Below, in pieces: positions 33,601-47,470 of a stretch of 64,000 bases of DNA. Source of the DNA: Apus apus (Eukaryota; Chordata; Aves; Apodiformes; Apodidae); NCBI RefSeq assembly GCF_020740795.1, contig NC_067312.1, forward strand, positions 59,582,405 through 59,646,404. Direction: 5' to 3'. Position 1 is the first letter of the stretch, and each line of letters begins with the position of its first letter. A program made the translations under genes and the position numbers. The notes beneath the pieces were generated by a model. It did not search any database. It was given only the letters and a program-made list of their open reading frames with translations, and was not told the origin of the DNA.

Positions 33601-35535
33601 GCTTGCTGAATTGTAGCTTTGACTGGAAGGAGCTAACAGTGAAACTGAACACCTCTTCTTCAATCCCAAATCTCTGCAAATCTAAAGAGCCTTTTGTTGA
33701 AAGCGCATTGAGTTTCAAAAAGCCAGGCAACAGGGGATTTTTTTTTTTTTTTCAGTTCTTTCCTTGTGCTTGTTGCTACAGAGCCCAGCTCTGACCCCTG
33801 AACTTAGGATATATTTTTCTACTGTCCTCATCAGCATGCCATCTGACAAGAGGTTGTTAGCTACTGTCAGGTATTTTGTTTCCTCCCACATCAGTTCAAT
33901 GAAAGACGGACAAAGTTAAAATGCTGAGTGTTTTTATGTTTAAAATAACTATGGTAGAAAAAAAGAGAAGCTGATGAAATAGACCTTGTTAAGTAAAGAA
34001 ACCCTGTTTTCTGTATATGTCCCTGGAAATTTTGCCTTTTCAAGGCATGAGCTAACAACTGAAGAAGTAGGTGTGTCGTTTTGGTTTCACATCTTTTAAC
34101 ACTAAGTGATTTCAATGTTTTTAAGCAATATTTGCACACAATTGTCTGCTAAAGGAAATTCAGCAAACTTTCCATAAAACAGCTGCCACTCTTACCTTTT
34201 TCTAATATTTTGAGCTTTCCTTTTTAAATCTCCCCTTACAAAACACTAATCTGAGTATTGCAAGACAAACATTGTGGACTTTGTCTATCAAATACATGGA
34301 AACAACTTGGCATTTGCATGGTCCAAGATACTTAGGAGGGCTTTCATATCAGTGGTGGACTTTTTGAATGCTTGTACAGAATCAGCCCCAATATTCTACA
34401 GTATAAGAATATAACAGGAGCAAGGGGTCTTCATCTACATTAGCATTTGAATTGTCTTGCTGGTATGAGAAGGACCTCTATAATTTAATGTTTCAGGATA
34501 CTCTTACACGTCAAACAAGTGTGAAATAATCAAACCAACAGAAATATCAAGATTGTTATTTTTAAAAAGTGGGAAAGTCTGAAAACAGGAGACAAGCAGC
34601 AAAAAGAGAACAGCAAGCTATTCATAAATGCACATTTCCCATCCAGCATTTTGACAAAAAGTTTTTGTCAGACTTTGTTCTCTGGGTGCCCAATATTTTT
34701 GTCATACTCCTAAGTGTGTAAACTCTGAGAGAGAGTGACCTCTGTCTCAGTATTCATTACTTGACACAGAAAAGAGTTTCTTGCTCTTCACATTCTTTTA
34801 AACATCAAAGCATACTAGAGAGATGACTGTGGCAGTCAGGCAGAGGAGCCTTACATCAGCTTTTCACACGGTCTCTCCTAATAAATGACGTGTCTTCTCA
34901 CATTCCTTTAGTAAAGTTGCTTGTGTCATCAGCCTCTGAACAGTCAGCATGTCTATGGATCTCTTTGCAACCTTACTGTGAAGCTTTCATTTGAAACTGC
35001 TGTTTCTCCTATCTGCCTTTTATTATGACTTTAAAAATGATATTTCTCCAAGTGTTGATTTCACTCCTGAAAAAAAATAATAATCAATTGAAGCCATAGT
35101 CTGGATAAGATATTGGGAGCACAATGGTAGAAAAAGAGAACTTTGAGTAGAAGGAATAGTTTTAAATGGCAGTTTTACCTTCCACTTTTCAACTTTTGCT
35201 GACATAAACTTACACCAGCAAATCTTTAAAAGAACTACTTTAAATGCTTTCAGAGGAAAACCAGGAAAATGATCCTGCCACAGTAAAATAAGAAATTTGT
35301 CTGAAGCTACGCAGACATCACTTTGGTAGGGCCCGTACTTGGGGTACACAGAGTAGCCCAAGACTAAAACATAAAAACCCAACACAACAACAACAACCCC
35401 ACAAAATTTCTTAGGAATTCAAAAAGGAATTTCTTTCCCTGTATGTAAAAGGAAGCCTTCTCCAGCCCTATCTCCTCCAATTAATTTTGACTTACAATCC
35501 TTTCTTTCTATTTTATATGCATCTAAATCTTGCAC

Positions 35536-35563
35536 ATGCACATCTAAATATTTAGATGTGCAT
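35536..35563. repeat. perfect 28-nt palindrome
   Basis: Two 14-nt arms (left ATGCACATCTAAAT) are exact reverse complements with no spacer. A near copy of the left arm occurs just upstream, at about 35518-35527. No function is evident. Confidence 0.9.
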
Positions 35564-38500
35564 ATAGGCATCAACATTATTTCAAATTCAGTTTTCCCTA
35601 AAGTTTTTTTAAATTCAGCCTATTCCAAAACTTGACTCCCAGGTTGCTGGAGGACTGTTCTAGCATCAGAAGCATACAGTCAGATTCAGTACAAGAGCCT
35701 GAAAATTTCACAGTGAACTGCACAAAATGGCTTCTGAAATGCATCCCTGGTTTATCAGCGTAAAGTGAGCTGTCACAAACATTAGAGCATTTTAAATAGA
35801 CTTATTCTGTGGTGTTTTTACTCCAGCAGTAGCTGTGGTGAAGTGAGCATGGCTGTCTTAAAACTTCACCTAAACTCTCACAGACCCTTTTTGCCAGTAA
35901 AATGGGTTCCTCTTCTCCCAGTGTCTGTCTCAGTTCTGCTTCTAGAACCATCTAAAACTTTCACCTGTTTTATTGTTCTGGACAGCTTTTTTTACCTGCA
36001 TTACAGGAGATTTAGACACACTATGTGTAGATATGAACACTAGCTCATCTGAACCACTTTGATTTGTCATTATGTATATTTTTACTTTGCCCTGCACAAA
36101 GCTAGGTATTACCCGAAGAGCAAAACAGACTGGAAAAATACTCCAGTGCCTCATCCAGGAGCAGTGAGGACAGTTCCACAACCTCTGTTAGCTTTTAGCC
36201 AACACTCTTCTTTTTTTTGCCTAAGGTTTTCTCTCAGAAACTGTGTAGTAATACTTCCTTTCCCCCAAAACTTTTCCTATTTTTATCTTCAGACACTAAG
36301 TACCTGGTGCAGAAACTTCTTGCTGTGTCTTTAACTGGAACCAGAGTGAGAAAACTCTGTCTCACCTTCCAATTTTTGTCCACTCTGTTGGAATGACACT
36401 AAAATAAATGCTGAAAATATTTGGCCAGTTCTGTTGAGGCCATTCACACAAACATTACTTTGGGCTGTTTTCAGATTTTTCTCATTGTGCAAAATAGTAC
36501 TTTTATATGTGTTATTGCTAAGTTAGTTTTATCAGTTCCTGTATAAACACAGCTACTTACCATCTGAACGGGTACATCGTTTTTCCCAAGGTGTCTGGCT
36601 AGAGTGAATTTCCTATAAAAACTTATGTAATGCTTCCTCTTGTGAAACAGACAGACAGCTTCACCTGTGTCATCCCAGGGCCACGCTGCAAAGGCCTGTT
36701 TTTGTGCCAACAGGGCGATGTGACCTGTCCACATCATTTATGCAAAAGTACTGGCAAGTTTGGAGAACTACGGTTGGCAAAGTTAGGAGTTAGCTTTGTG
36801 ACTTTCACTTGGGGCTCAGTGACTGGAACAGACGTTACACTTTAGACAAGCAAAAGAAAAGAAAAACAAGTTTAAAATGGAAAACGATTTTTATATATCC
36901 TCTACATTTAGACAAAAGCAAAAACTAATGCATATTCTGGCCAAAGGCCAAATGCTGAGCTCTGGCTGCATATGCTTGGCTCTTGTAATCAGCAGGAACT
37001 CTGTGTGAGTGTACCGAAGGTCAGAACTGAACCCTGACTTCAGTTCAGATCAATATAGCCACGTGATTTCACCAGCTTCATCTAAGTGTAATAAAGTGGA
37101 ACTTAAACCATCATATCACTGATTAATGCATTTCATGTTTAATTAAAGATATAGAACTCAACTTGAAATAAATGGCAGTTCAAGGAAACAAAAATTGGTA
37201 TAAACTTAATTAATGCCTTGCTGTACAAAATGTAAAAACCCAGCCATTTATCATAGTGTAGCTGAATTATTCTGAGTACAAGATAGCAAATAAGAAATAA
37301 TAAGAGACATGCTGAGAAAAGAGACTGTGGAAGGAAAAAGCTGCAGAAGGAGAAGCAACTGATGAGTGGATTTGAGTCAAACATGTCACCTTGATGACAG
37401 CACAGAAGTTTAAAGTACAGCAAGGAATCTTTATCCTTTAGTGCTGATAAGAACTGAACACTTCCAGTTGGATCCAAGCAAAAAGTACACAAGCTGTTCT
37501 CCAGTCCCTCTGTGACTGAAGAGAGGAGTATTTTCCCTTTTGAGTGTCCTACTGCCTTGCATTAGTTTTGCATTGTCTATTACATCTGTGCCTATGATGG
37601 CAGCAGAATACTATGCCTCTTCCAGAAGATCAGTTTTCATCCCACCCTCTGCCTTGGCTGTCCCTTAGAAATATGACTGTATGAACCTCAGGGTCTGCTG
37701 TACAACATGAGTTAAACCCCTAGGCTGTCTGCACTTAGCAATGCAGGATTAGAAGTACAGGGCAGTTATAACTCCATTCTAGCAGAAGCCATGCAGAACA
37801 CCTGCTGTAGCTCTGGCCACTCTTCTCTGCATCCTATGAAAGCAGCCAGGCAGGAACTGCTATCTAAATTCAGTTCCTGAATAAATAATTAATATTTTCT
37901 TTATTAACAGTCATTTATACAATCCATACATACAGATCTAGGAACAGCTGGTTAGAGCTGGTTGTTTTTACACACATAGATACAGTTGGTTGTGTATAAA
38001 AACCTGTCCTGAACTGGCACGTCTCCTAGTAATTATTTTTCTTTAAAAAAACCCATTTTTGGCAAAAAAAATCTTCCTTGTCCATTAAGAATGTATTGTT
38101 CAATTTACATGCTTAAAACAGGAAAAATTACCCTGCAGAACCCTCCCACTTTGCTTTCCTCTAATTATTCAGTTTAGCTGAGTGTATGTATTTAGAAAAC
38201 AGGTTGTATTAGTAAAGCCAAGGAAAGTATAAAATGTTAAATCTGAAGTGTTTGAGAGTTACGAAACATTTTTGAAGTTTTGGTCTTTCCATGTGAAAAT
38301 GGTGATTGTGTAATATGCTGTGATGTAATATGGGCTCTATTTTAAATTGTATTATGATTTAAAATATTATACAACTAGAGAAGAAGTACTCAGATCTTAA
38401 ACAAGCCAGGCTTAGAGTAAGAGCCAGAAGTAATGAAACTGTCTTCCAGCTGCTACTGTGCAACATACCAGCATAGCCTTTCCTGTTGGCTGCTAAGGTT

Positions 38501-39218
38501 TATGTTACATTTAATGCTGAGCTGCTCTGGTAGTCTGGAGCCGTTTCTACTTCTTTACTCCATCATGGTCACATTAGTGTGATGATATATCATCAACAAG
38601 GCATAGCAAGGCATACCCCCCAGGTGGTACTGATCATGTTGTTTGCACAGACAGCAGATCTGGCTCTTAAATTCTCTCTTCCTGCTTCCCTGAGACAGAC
38701 AAAACCTTTGTGAGTTTGGTCTTAAGCACTGAAAAGACTCCCAAGAAAGGTCTTGCAGATTATGACAACTCTTTATTCTGAAACTATAATTTCTTTGTTG
38801 TTTTAATACCCTTTGCCTTCAACACCCCAGTTGTAACCACAGCATCCTATCTATTTCACTTAAAGCAGGAAGCCTTAAGGCTAGCAAATATGAGGTCCCT
38901 AAGGGAAGAGGTCCCTCTTATGTGCAAGGGCTTGTTAGCCTTGATATAATGTCACAGACTAGAAGAGAGGGAGGCAAGACAGAATCCTGTCCATTTGGTA
39001 CATTTAACCAGCAGGTTCAAGCCCTGAAATAAGATATAGTTTGAAGGTGTTTTAAAATAGTATATTAGAGGAGTGGAATTAAAATCTAAATGTCTTCCAC
39101 ACTAGATGTGTTGCTTTGCCTGTCTATTTAAACCATCCACTCTGGTTTGTCAGAACTTCTCCCCTTAATCAAATTTCCTATCCTGACTGTAGCTCATGAT
39201 GCATTAAAAGTAAGGTGA

Positions 39219-39311
39219 AGGTGTGGGGTGTGGGGGAAGAAACTAGGAGGAAAAAAGGAGAGAAAGCAAGATGGAAAGAGGAAAAAAAGAGGAAATAAAA
39301 AGATTGAGAGC
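39219..39311. repeat. purine-rich tract
   Basis: About 90 nt that is nearly all A and G on the plus strand, with several GGAGA, GAAAGA and AAAAAGAGG stretches. Confidence 0.75.
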
Positions 39312-41772
39312 TAATACTATATTCTGACAGAGCCAAGATAATGAAGAATAAGGTTCAAACCACATCAAACCACTTTAAAATGCCTGTCTTATTTCCACTG
39401 AGCCAGAGAAATTACTGGTCAGCAAAGAAGACATCCTCTTAGCTTAAGAAAACATTCCTCCATACTGAGAAATATAGCCACAGACCAACTGATGTTCTCC
39501 AGTGACTAGTAATGCTACTTACCAGAGTAAGGACAAAAGTGGAAAAAAGAAAAAGTATCTACTCAGATCTGTAGAGGGAAATAATATGTCTGTGTGGAAA
39601 AAGGTCATTTCCGAGTTAAAAAATAATCAGGAAAAAAGCCTGAAATAGTGGAAAACAGTAAACAAATTCCTGTGAGATGAACTAACATTGTGCCCTGCAA
39701 TGAAAAGTAGTTGGGAAGTAAAGAAAACAAGGAATTTAGTGCCAGAACATGACAAAAATCATCACAGAATCTCAGATTCCAGCTAGCCGAGGCATTTCTG
39801 GTGTGAGGCACCTCTTGGAAGAACAGTCTGTCTCCTATTTAACCCAGGAGAGTTGACAGGAACTTATAAATCCTAGCTGCCTCTGAAGGAGGGGATCTAA
39901 CAGGTATAAAGAGCACTATCGCATTGGTGCTGCCCTTTCCAACCTCACAATGGCAAAAATTCACTATTACATCATTAGGATAAAAAACAACACCCCTGAA
40001 TCCAATCCTGCTTCTATGGGAGTGAATGATAACACTCACAATTTGTTACAAATGTACTTGTCTGAAAAGCTTTTCTGAACTTAGCCATTGAGCCATTGTA
40101 TAATTTTGCAAATCACGTTATTACTGGGTTTTGTTTATTTGGGTCATTATTTGTTGGCTGGTATTACCCTTCTATAAAAGAATCCCAACTCCCTCAGGAG
40201 TGAGATTGCCATCTTAGACATAACTTCATTCTGAGATGAAGTCAAATGTGTTCATTGTCTCCAAGTGGGAAAAAGTTGAATGTGCCAGAGACTTGTCCAT
40301 CTTTCCTAATTGCACTAGCTGGTCTAACTGTGATGAAAAGAAGTATTGTTTTATTTTGTATAGGTCTCTGGGGCATTATTCTTATGAATTTATGCGTTAT
40401 AAAAATTATAGGTCCATCCTATCACAAAGAACCCCCATCATGATAATCTGTATGTTAGTTACCTTGCCTATGCCTCATCCAGAAATATAATGCCAAAGGA
40501 TGTGTGCATGGAAACTACTGATGAATCTGGGGAAGCCCATGGTAACCTCTAAAGTTACCCGAGGAGGAACCTGAGAAGGCAGCTGGCCTGTGAGGTCTGT
40601 GTCAACACACAAATAACTAGTAAAGAATCCGTGCTTGGGAGAAGTACCAAGAGAGCTGCAGCATCCCAAAAGCATTTAAGAGGACAGTGGGTACCCCAGA
40701 ACAGTGGTCCAGTGAGTGTGCTGCAGCGGATTTCTGTCAATCAGAAAAAACAAACAGTCCAGATATACCTATGATTCGTGCATATGAGATGGTGATACTG
40801 GCTCCTATAACCCTTCATGTCCCCGCCCTTGCAGACAAGGCCACGTACTTTGACCTGTAATAGGAACTTCATGTACTTATTCAACAAAAATCACTTCTCA
40901 GCACTCTTAATGATTCTTATAAGCTATTTGCATCACAATAACATGGGTAGCAATAACATTGAGAAACCAGCACTGCTTTTAACTGCTCAGTCATTGCCCT
41001 TTCACCAGTCAATAATTCCAGATCTTTTCTAAGGGAATGCTTTCCCCAGAGTCCTCAAGGGAATCTTACATGGAGAGATCATATCTGATTATAGGAAGCA
41101 AAGACTTGCATAAGAAATTCATTTGAGGTCTGATTTATCTAGGCAACCCTGGTCTTACAACCTTGTGATTAGTGCCAGTAGGACTGCTTGATCCAAGGTC
41201 ATAATCTTTCCTTCTTTGCTGCATGGTTCCTCATGCACGGATATTTAAATTCTGTTTATTTGAACATGGGATCATTTCCATGAACCTAGACTCTGGGTTA
41301 ATACGTAGGTGTATCTGTGTGCAGACTTAACGTACTGATACTTTTCAATAGTGCCATAAGAAAGAGCAAGCTGAAGCCACTTCAGGCTACTGTACATTTT
41401 TAACAACCAGGCCAGAGCTCCTGTGTAGAGAGTTAAAGCAGCAGCTAGTTCCATGTTGTCATGCAGGAAGTAGATCTGATACAACACCAACATGTTTTCT
41501 TTCTTCTCATTCTAAATCTGAAGAAGGTAGCTGACAGCTGAAGCCGTTGCTCCTTCACTGTTAGTGGAATGTGATCTCGCTGCCACGTCTTCCTTTCCGT
41601 GTTGCATCAAGGGCAGCCAAAAGTATGTGTAGCTCCTCATGAACTTTGGTGATTTGCCACTCTGCATGTAACAAATCTGGCACCAACTTCGGTGTGTATT
41701 GATATGCAAAGCTGCAGACTGAGGTGGCTTAGAATCAGCATCATGCTCCAATGAGGCTCCAGCCTTTGGAAA

Positions 41773-41808
41773 ACAGACAGATAGAGAGAGAGAGGGAGAG
41801 AGAGATAG
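41773..41808. repeat. AG-rich simple repeat
   Basis: Imperfect GA dinucleotide run broken by GAT and GGG. Confidence 0.8.
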
Positions 41809-44800
41809 CTGGAGATAGCAACTGCTTGGCCTGTCCATTTTAGATCAGTGAGCAATCTTGGTCCTGAGTGTTTCTCACTGAACTGTGCAAATGTCTTCAC
41901 CTGGCTAATCCCCAGAGAGCCTGTGGTCCTTGGCAAAGCCTGAGTTTTGGAATTTGTCATACAGTACAGATGAATCTCAACAGGGGTCACAAGCCCAAGC
42001 TAGTGGCGCCGTGAACGTGTAGCCGTTTGCAGTCGCTGCTTGTTTTTTTTTTCAAGTGATAGGGAGATATCCCTTTTCAAATAATAGAGGGAAGTAACTG
42101 TTTCAAAGATATGACTTGAAATTAAGGTAGACATTTAATGTTGCAGTGACTCCACGACTCTTGATTTACTTGGAATCCTCTTACTAGCTGCTCTACAAAT
42201 GCAACTAAGGGAATTCCAAAGGCAAGTCAGTATTTGGGTCTTGTTTTGTTTAGAACTAACTGCTTTCCAAAACCCCACCTTTATTTTAGTATGAGTCTGT
42301 GGAAATAATTTTTCACTTGTTTTGAATAATATTCAGCTCTAGGGAAAAGACCTGCACTAGTGTTTGGGACTTTTTGATTATGAAAGATGCTTTTATTGAA
42401 TGTTATGATTGTGACTTCACAAAATATCTAGTATTTCTTTTGGAAGTGGGTTTTCTCTCTAAAGGAGCATCTGATATTTCTACATCTTTGTTCAAAATTT
42501 TAGTCTTACAATGAAAGCATAAGGTAACTGAATTATAGATGCTTTGTAAGAACATTTACTTATATTTTACCTCTCTATGGAAGATGATACTTTTTTAAGC
42601 AGCAACAGAAATACAGACTAGCTAAATGGATCGGAAACCCGTACAGGGTCTGCAACACTTTTGCAGACTTATCTGCCCTCTCTGACAGAAGGTTACCAAT
42701 TCCACTGTGCCTCAGTTCCCTTATTATTAAAGAACTTAATATTACTTAACATCACCAGTCACAGCCTTGATACAGTAGGAATAAATATTTTCAGGGGCTT
42801 AGATGCTGCAGCAGTTAAGGTTCCACAAGTTACTTAGACATAATTTAGCTCACTTTGTGTATCAGAGTTTAATTTTCTAATACTTATATTTCCACAGACT
42901 GTTGAGGAATGGCATTATTTTTATCACATTGCATGTAAGAAGGCAAAAATAGTTGACACTCTTGTACCTTATGCATTTAATTTTCATTGAGAAACTTGAG
43001 TACTTTTTCTGCCTGGTTTAAGAAAATTCACAACTGGAATATTGCACTGTTCTGCAAAATGCCTGAACCACTGTGTTAACAAAAATTCTAAGCTTGGGGA
43101 GTCTGTGTGACTTAAGCTGTTTTTTCAAGTGCTTTGTGCCAACAGTGGAGGGGCCAGAATTCAGGCCACAAACCTTAACCCAAGGATTGTATTTTCCCAA
43201 GATATCAGAACCCCAAAGCGGGTACTACAAATGAAAGGACCTCCTTAATCTGAGTTTATGCTGCAGTGAAGCAATGAAGTGCAAAAGCAAAGAGGTGTGC
43301 TATTTGTTTTAAGTGATACAGTGATACGGGAAGAGGCTTTTCCTCTCATACTTGCCTTTTGTCCAAATACTCCAATTCTAAATACTCATGGCAAACATAA
43401 ATCCTTGGAGGGTAAAGCCTTTCTCAAGCAACGAGGGGGTACCTCACCCAGGAGTAACCATGTTCAGGGAGGGCCACAGTTTGAAGTCTCAGGTAATAAA
43501 TATAACCAGAATTAAGCACTCAGTCCCAGTAAAGGCTTAAAATAAGAACCATTGCTTCAATCAGTGTGAAACATTGCAAATTGGTTTGTGATGGCATTGC
43601 TATTCCAAAATATATTGAATAAAGATCCAGTCCAAAAAGGTGATGAGGCTTCCTCCAGCCTCTCAGTGTAAACATTGCTATTTAACACATTTATTTTGAA
43701 GCAAGCTTTTCCAAACGCTGTTTTCTTCCCTGTGAATATGCTCAGTAAATATTCTCACACCAGCAATTGCAAGCCTATTTGGAGCCCTAGTTACAAAGCT
43801 ATGGGTTTTCAATATTCTAGTGTAAGGTTCAAACCACGGCTTCTACAACCATATGCAGCCAGACCTCAAGTGAACTTGGTCTTTGCTGTAGTAACAGACA
43901 CTTATCATTTCCAGAGTAGTTCTCTAATCTCCGTAGGTACTCCTGCTCCTCAGGCTTTCCTGTTCTTACGCTGAGAACATGCACTTTCCAGGCCATCCTT
44001 TAAGCAGGTGGTTTACAGGAGGTCCCTGCAACCAGTGCCAAGCACTCTCGTAGCTGTTTTGAAGTTCTTTTAAGGGCAAAGCTTTGTGGCTACCTGCAGA
44101 TAGGAACAACGGAAGAAAGGTTTTCCAGCATGTTTATTCGATCAATGTGCTGTTTGCAAACAGGTGATACATTGCAGTGTCCTTTACACCTAGGGAGAAA
44201 AGAGGGTTGTCCATTCTTCTGGCTGCTGCTTTCAGAGCTTCCTGAAACAATGACTTACAAAGAAAATCAAACACTTTGCATTCACGATGTGATTTAAAAA
44301 ACAAACAAAAATGAAAAACAGAAATACTGACTTTCTGACTGTGAATGCTGAGTGGGAGCAGAGAACAGCATGTAGAGGTCTTCTGGAGCAGAAGTTTTGC
44401 TTTCTGGTCAGGCAATATGTTTTATTCAAGGTAGCTTTGTGACTTCTGTGGATCTCAGGGATTCTGGCCAGATTACAGTAGCATGTGCCACACAATCCTC
44501 TTACGGTGTTTTTCTCATTATTATGAATTAAGGAATTGAGCTAATAAAGTTTCATCCCCTCAGAAATACATTAATTCACATTCAATAATCATATTTTTAA
44601 ATGTTCTCCACCACTGTTGGCCATAGATAGCTCCAGCAGTTAGTTAACCTAATCCTGGGAGACCACAGGGCCCTGAAAGAATACGCACTTAAAAGCAAGA
44701 GCAGGATAGGCATAAAAAATTAATCAGGAGCCTATGGACAGCATATATACTTTGTGGTCCAGAAAGGGATGTTTTTTCTTACTGGAAATGAAATGCAAAT

Positions 44801-47297
44801 TGAGTTGATATTCACCTTCTGTGCTCAGTTAAACCTACAACGAGACAGGGAGTTGGCGCACCTCCGATGTCAGTAAGTCAAGCTTTAAGATAAAATAATT
44901 ACTCATCTGTCTGTACCAAAGGTTTTTAGGGAATTAGAGAGTAAAAACAAAGAGAAAAACAGTTCTGAAAAATATAGATGTTTCATTATTCGTTAAGAAA
45001 AACCCCCAAACATTTCTTGTGTAGCATGCAGGAATGATTAATTAGGTTAGAAGAATTGGTCAGTGCCTATTTGGGGGTCATTAATCCCTGGAGAAATACA
45101 ATGTAGCACAAAGTACCCACTGGATTCAAAGATTTGAGATCTAATTATTGAATAAAGCCTCGTAAGAGCTTCAAGGGTAAGATATAGTCTTGAAGGCCTA
45201 AACAACTAATCCAGGGTGGTTTTGCTTCATTAACAAGCCAGAGGGGCTGGAACTACTGTCCCTGCCTGGAACATAAGGCTCACTGACACTTAAGGACAGA
45301 AAAGTCTTTCATGAGCTAAACCAGCAGGAGCAGAATTTATTGTATGGTTGAAAAGTACTGAACTTCACATTGTTCTGCTTGTCTCTACAAACGAAGTTAG
45401 TGTAGGCAGGTCACCTTTTTTAACCTTAGGAAGGCTATAATCTTGCAACATAGCTTTCTCTTGGCCACGAGAGGCATGTGAAAATATAACTGTAAGGATT
45501 AGCTAGTGAGTAGCACATCTTATACCTGTGTGGTTCAGGGAAAAAAAGTTTGAAATGGAAGCAAGGTTATACATGGGGTGGACTTTGATTCTGCTCTGTT
45601 CCTCTATACATCAACAATGGAAGAAGACAAATAACGTTCAGACATCAAGAAACTCAATTAAGTGTCATGCAGGACTAAATAATCAAAATAATTCATGTAT
45701 ACTAAGATTTTGTAGTGAGTTAGACAGAAAGTGACTCTAGGCTCAATAATCCACAGGAACACTAAAACCATGTCTATGCAGCAAGAGACCCTCTCAGCAA
45801 CAATTCCTGTTAGAGGTTGCAGGGCTCTCACACCTCAGGATGGGAAGAAAAGAGGGGGTCACCTGCTAGTTATACATATGTGGAAACCCCCGGAACACAC
45901 ATCCTGAGCTTCCATGAATCTACTCCTCAGGACCTACAGACACATAGGCAGGGATAGCATTTCCACTCCTGGAAGACTCCATGTAGTCAGCTTCTCCCTT
46001 GCATATAGCATATGTCTTCTCAGTCACTCTTTGCTACAGAACCTTCCCCTGTAAAACATGTTTGGTGAACAATTTACTTTTCTTGCAAAATTTATAATAA
46101 TGACTCTCAAAAAAACCCCAATAAAACTACCAAACCCTTGCAATTTGCTGAATTCATCTAAATATTGCACTTCATGTCACTCTCGGCATTACTTGTCCCT
46201 GTGTCTTTCTGTTGAAATCTTAGTCAATGTACCAAACCATAATTAGATTGGGTTCCTCCTTCTGTTGTCAGTCAGAATAATTTAGTAGTAATAAAAGTTT
46301 ATGGCAGTATCTCTTAGCACTGAAGGATTTTAGCTGCAACCCTGGTAAACTTTAAGCTCTCTTACATGTATGGTGACACTGCTCAATAGCACCTTCCCAA
46401 GACGAAAGCATATGAAATGCTGAACATGTGTTCATTGCCCAGTGAAAGCTAATTGTCAGTCTGCAGCCTCACTGCCTCATCAAGTAGCCAGCTAGCACTA
46501 CTCCAGAGCTCAAGTACTTTCATATGCTAGCAGGTTTAATTCCTGGGCCATTCAGCCATAATAGTCTGCAAGTACTGTTTCGTTGTTACTGGTTTCTGCA
46601 TTCTAAGCCAGCACAGGTTATGTGAATGTATTTGTGTGAATGAAACGGTAACTCTGTTTCTCATTATATTGCTTGATATTTATTGTTTAAATATGGCTTT
46701 TGGCAGGCATTAGCTTTGTGCTTGTGCCATACAGAGCACAAGATGCATAGCTAGTTGTGGAAGTAGCAAAGGTGGCAACTATGGTATGTGTTCTAAGGAC
46801 TCTGGACCAAATTAATCATTCTCTTGAGGTTTGGGTTATTAGAGTCCTTTATGTTGAATAGGCTACCCCCTTATGTTTCCAGTATGCAGGGCATAAGTAC
46901 CTGGTAAGTACCTAGTTCTGAAACACCAAAATTCCTTTATTATTCTGTGAAATGTATGGTACTCTATCTACCATGGCTAAACAGTGTTTGGACAACTTGG
47001 GTAGCTAGTTATCTTTTCTGCTTATGGTCCCTCTGCCTCATGCCAGGCATGTGTGTGGCTGGCTGCAGTACTGCCTAAGTTTCTGTACTAATGGAGCTTG
47101 GTACAGCTAGCTGCTGTCACTGTTGCTGTGGTTCTTGGCTGTCTCTCTCACTTTTCCACTTCCCCTGACCTGAGTGAACCTGTGATCTATAAGCTGTTGG
47201 GTTTGTCCTTCAATTTTGCCTTGTAAGCAAAAGCATGATGAACGTGGTATATTTGAAGTTAGTTAAGAACTGTTCATGCCCTGTGAGAAGGGGGGGA

Positions 47298-47470
47298 AGA
47301 CAAAAGGCAGTGGGTGCAAGCTGAAATACAAATGTTTTGTCTAAACATAAGGCTTTTTTACCGTGGGGGTGGTCAAGCACTGGAAGAGTTCTCCCAGAGA
47401 GGCTATGGTGCCTCCATCCTTGGAGATACTCAAAACCCAACTGGACACAGTCCTGAGCTACCTGCATGCG
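47298..47470 (+). mobile_element. old CR1 fragment near the 3' end
   Basis: The sequence follows the CR1 pattern GGCAnTGGGTGCAAGCTGAA, then GTCAAGCACTGGAAGAGTT, CCCAGAGAGGCTATGGTGCC and TGGAGATACTCAAAACCCA. This matches the part of the longer copy at about 28467-28640. It is diverged and lacks the 3' tail. Edges are approximate. Confidence 0.8.

Larger units (their letters stand above)
28714..47297. other. intergenic, no gene seen
   Basis: AT-rich DNA, with only a short CR1 end at 29141 and simple repeats, one long palindrome and two purine tracts listed separately. The longest frames (up to about 120 codons) have no recognisable domain and no neighbouring splice or promoter pattern. Regulatory elements may be present but cannot be told without comparison to other genomes. 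Confidence 0.6.

Noticed and set aside
42003-42018. TGGCGCCGTGAACG, similar to a retroviral tRNA primer-binding site
   Set aside because: It departs from the usual lysine-tRNA sequence, and no LTR, gag or pol sequence was seen nearby.
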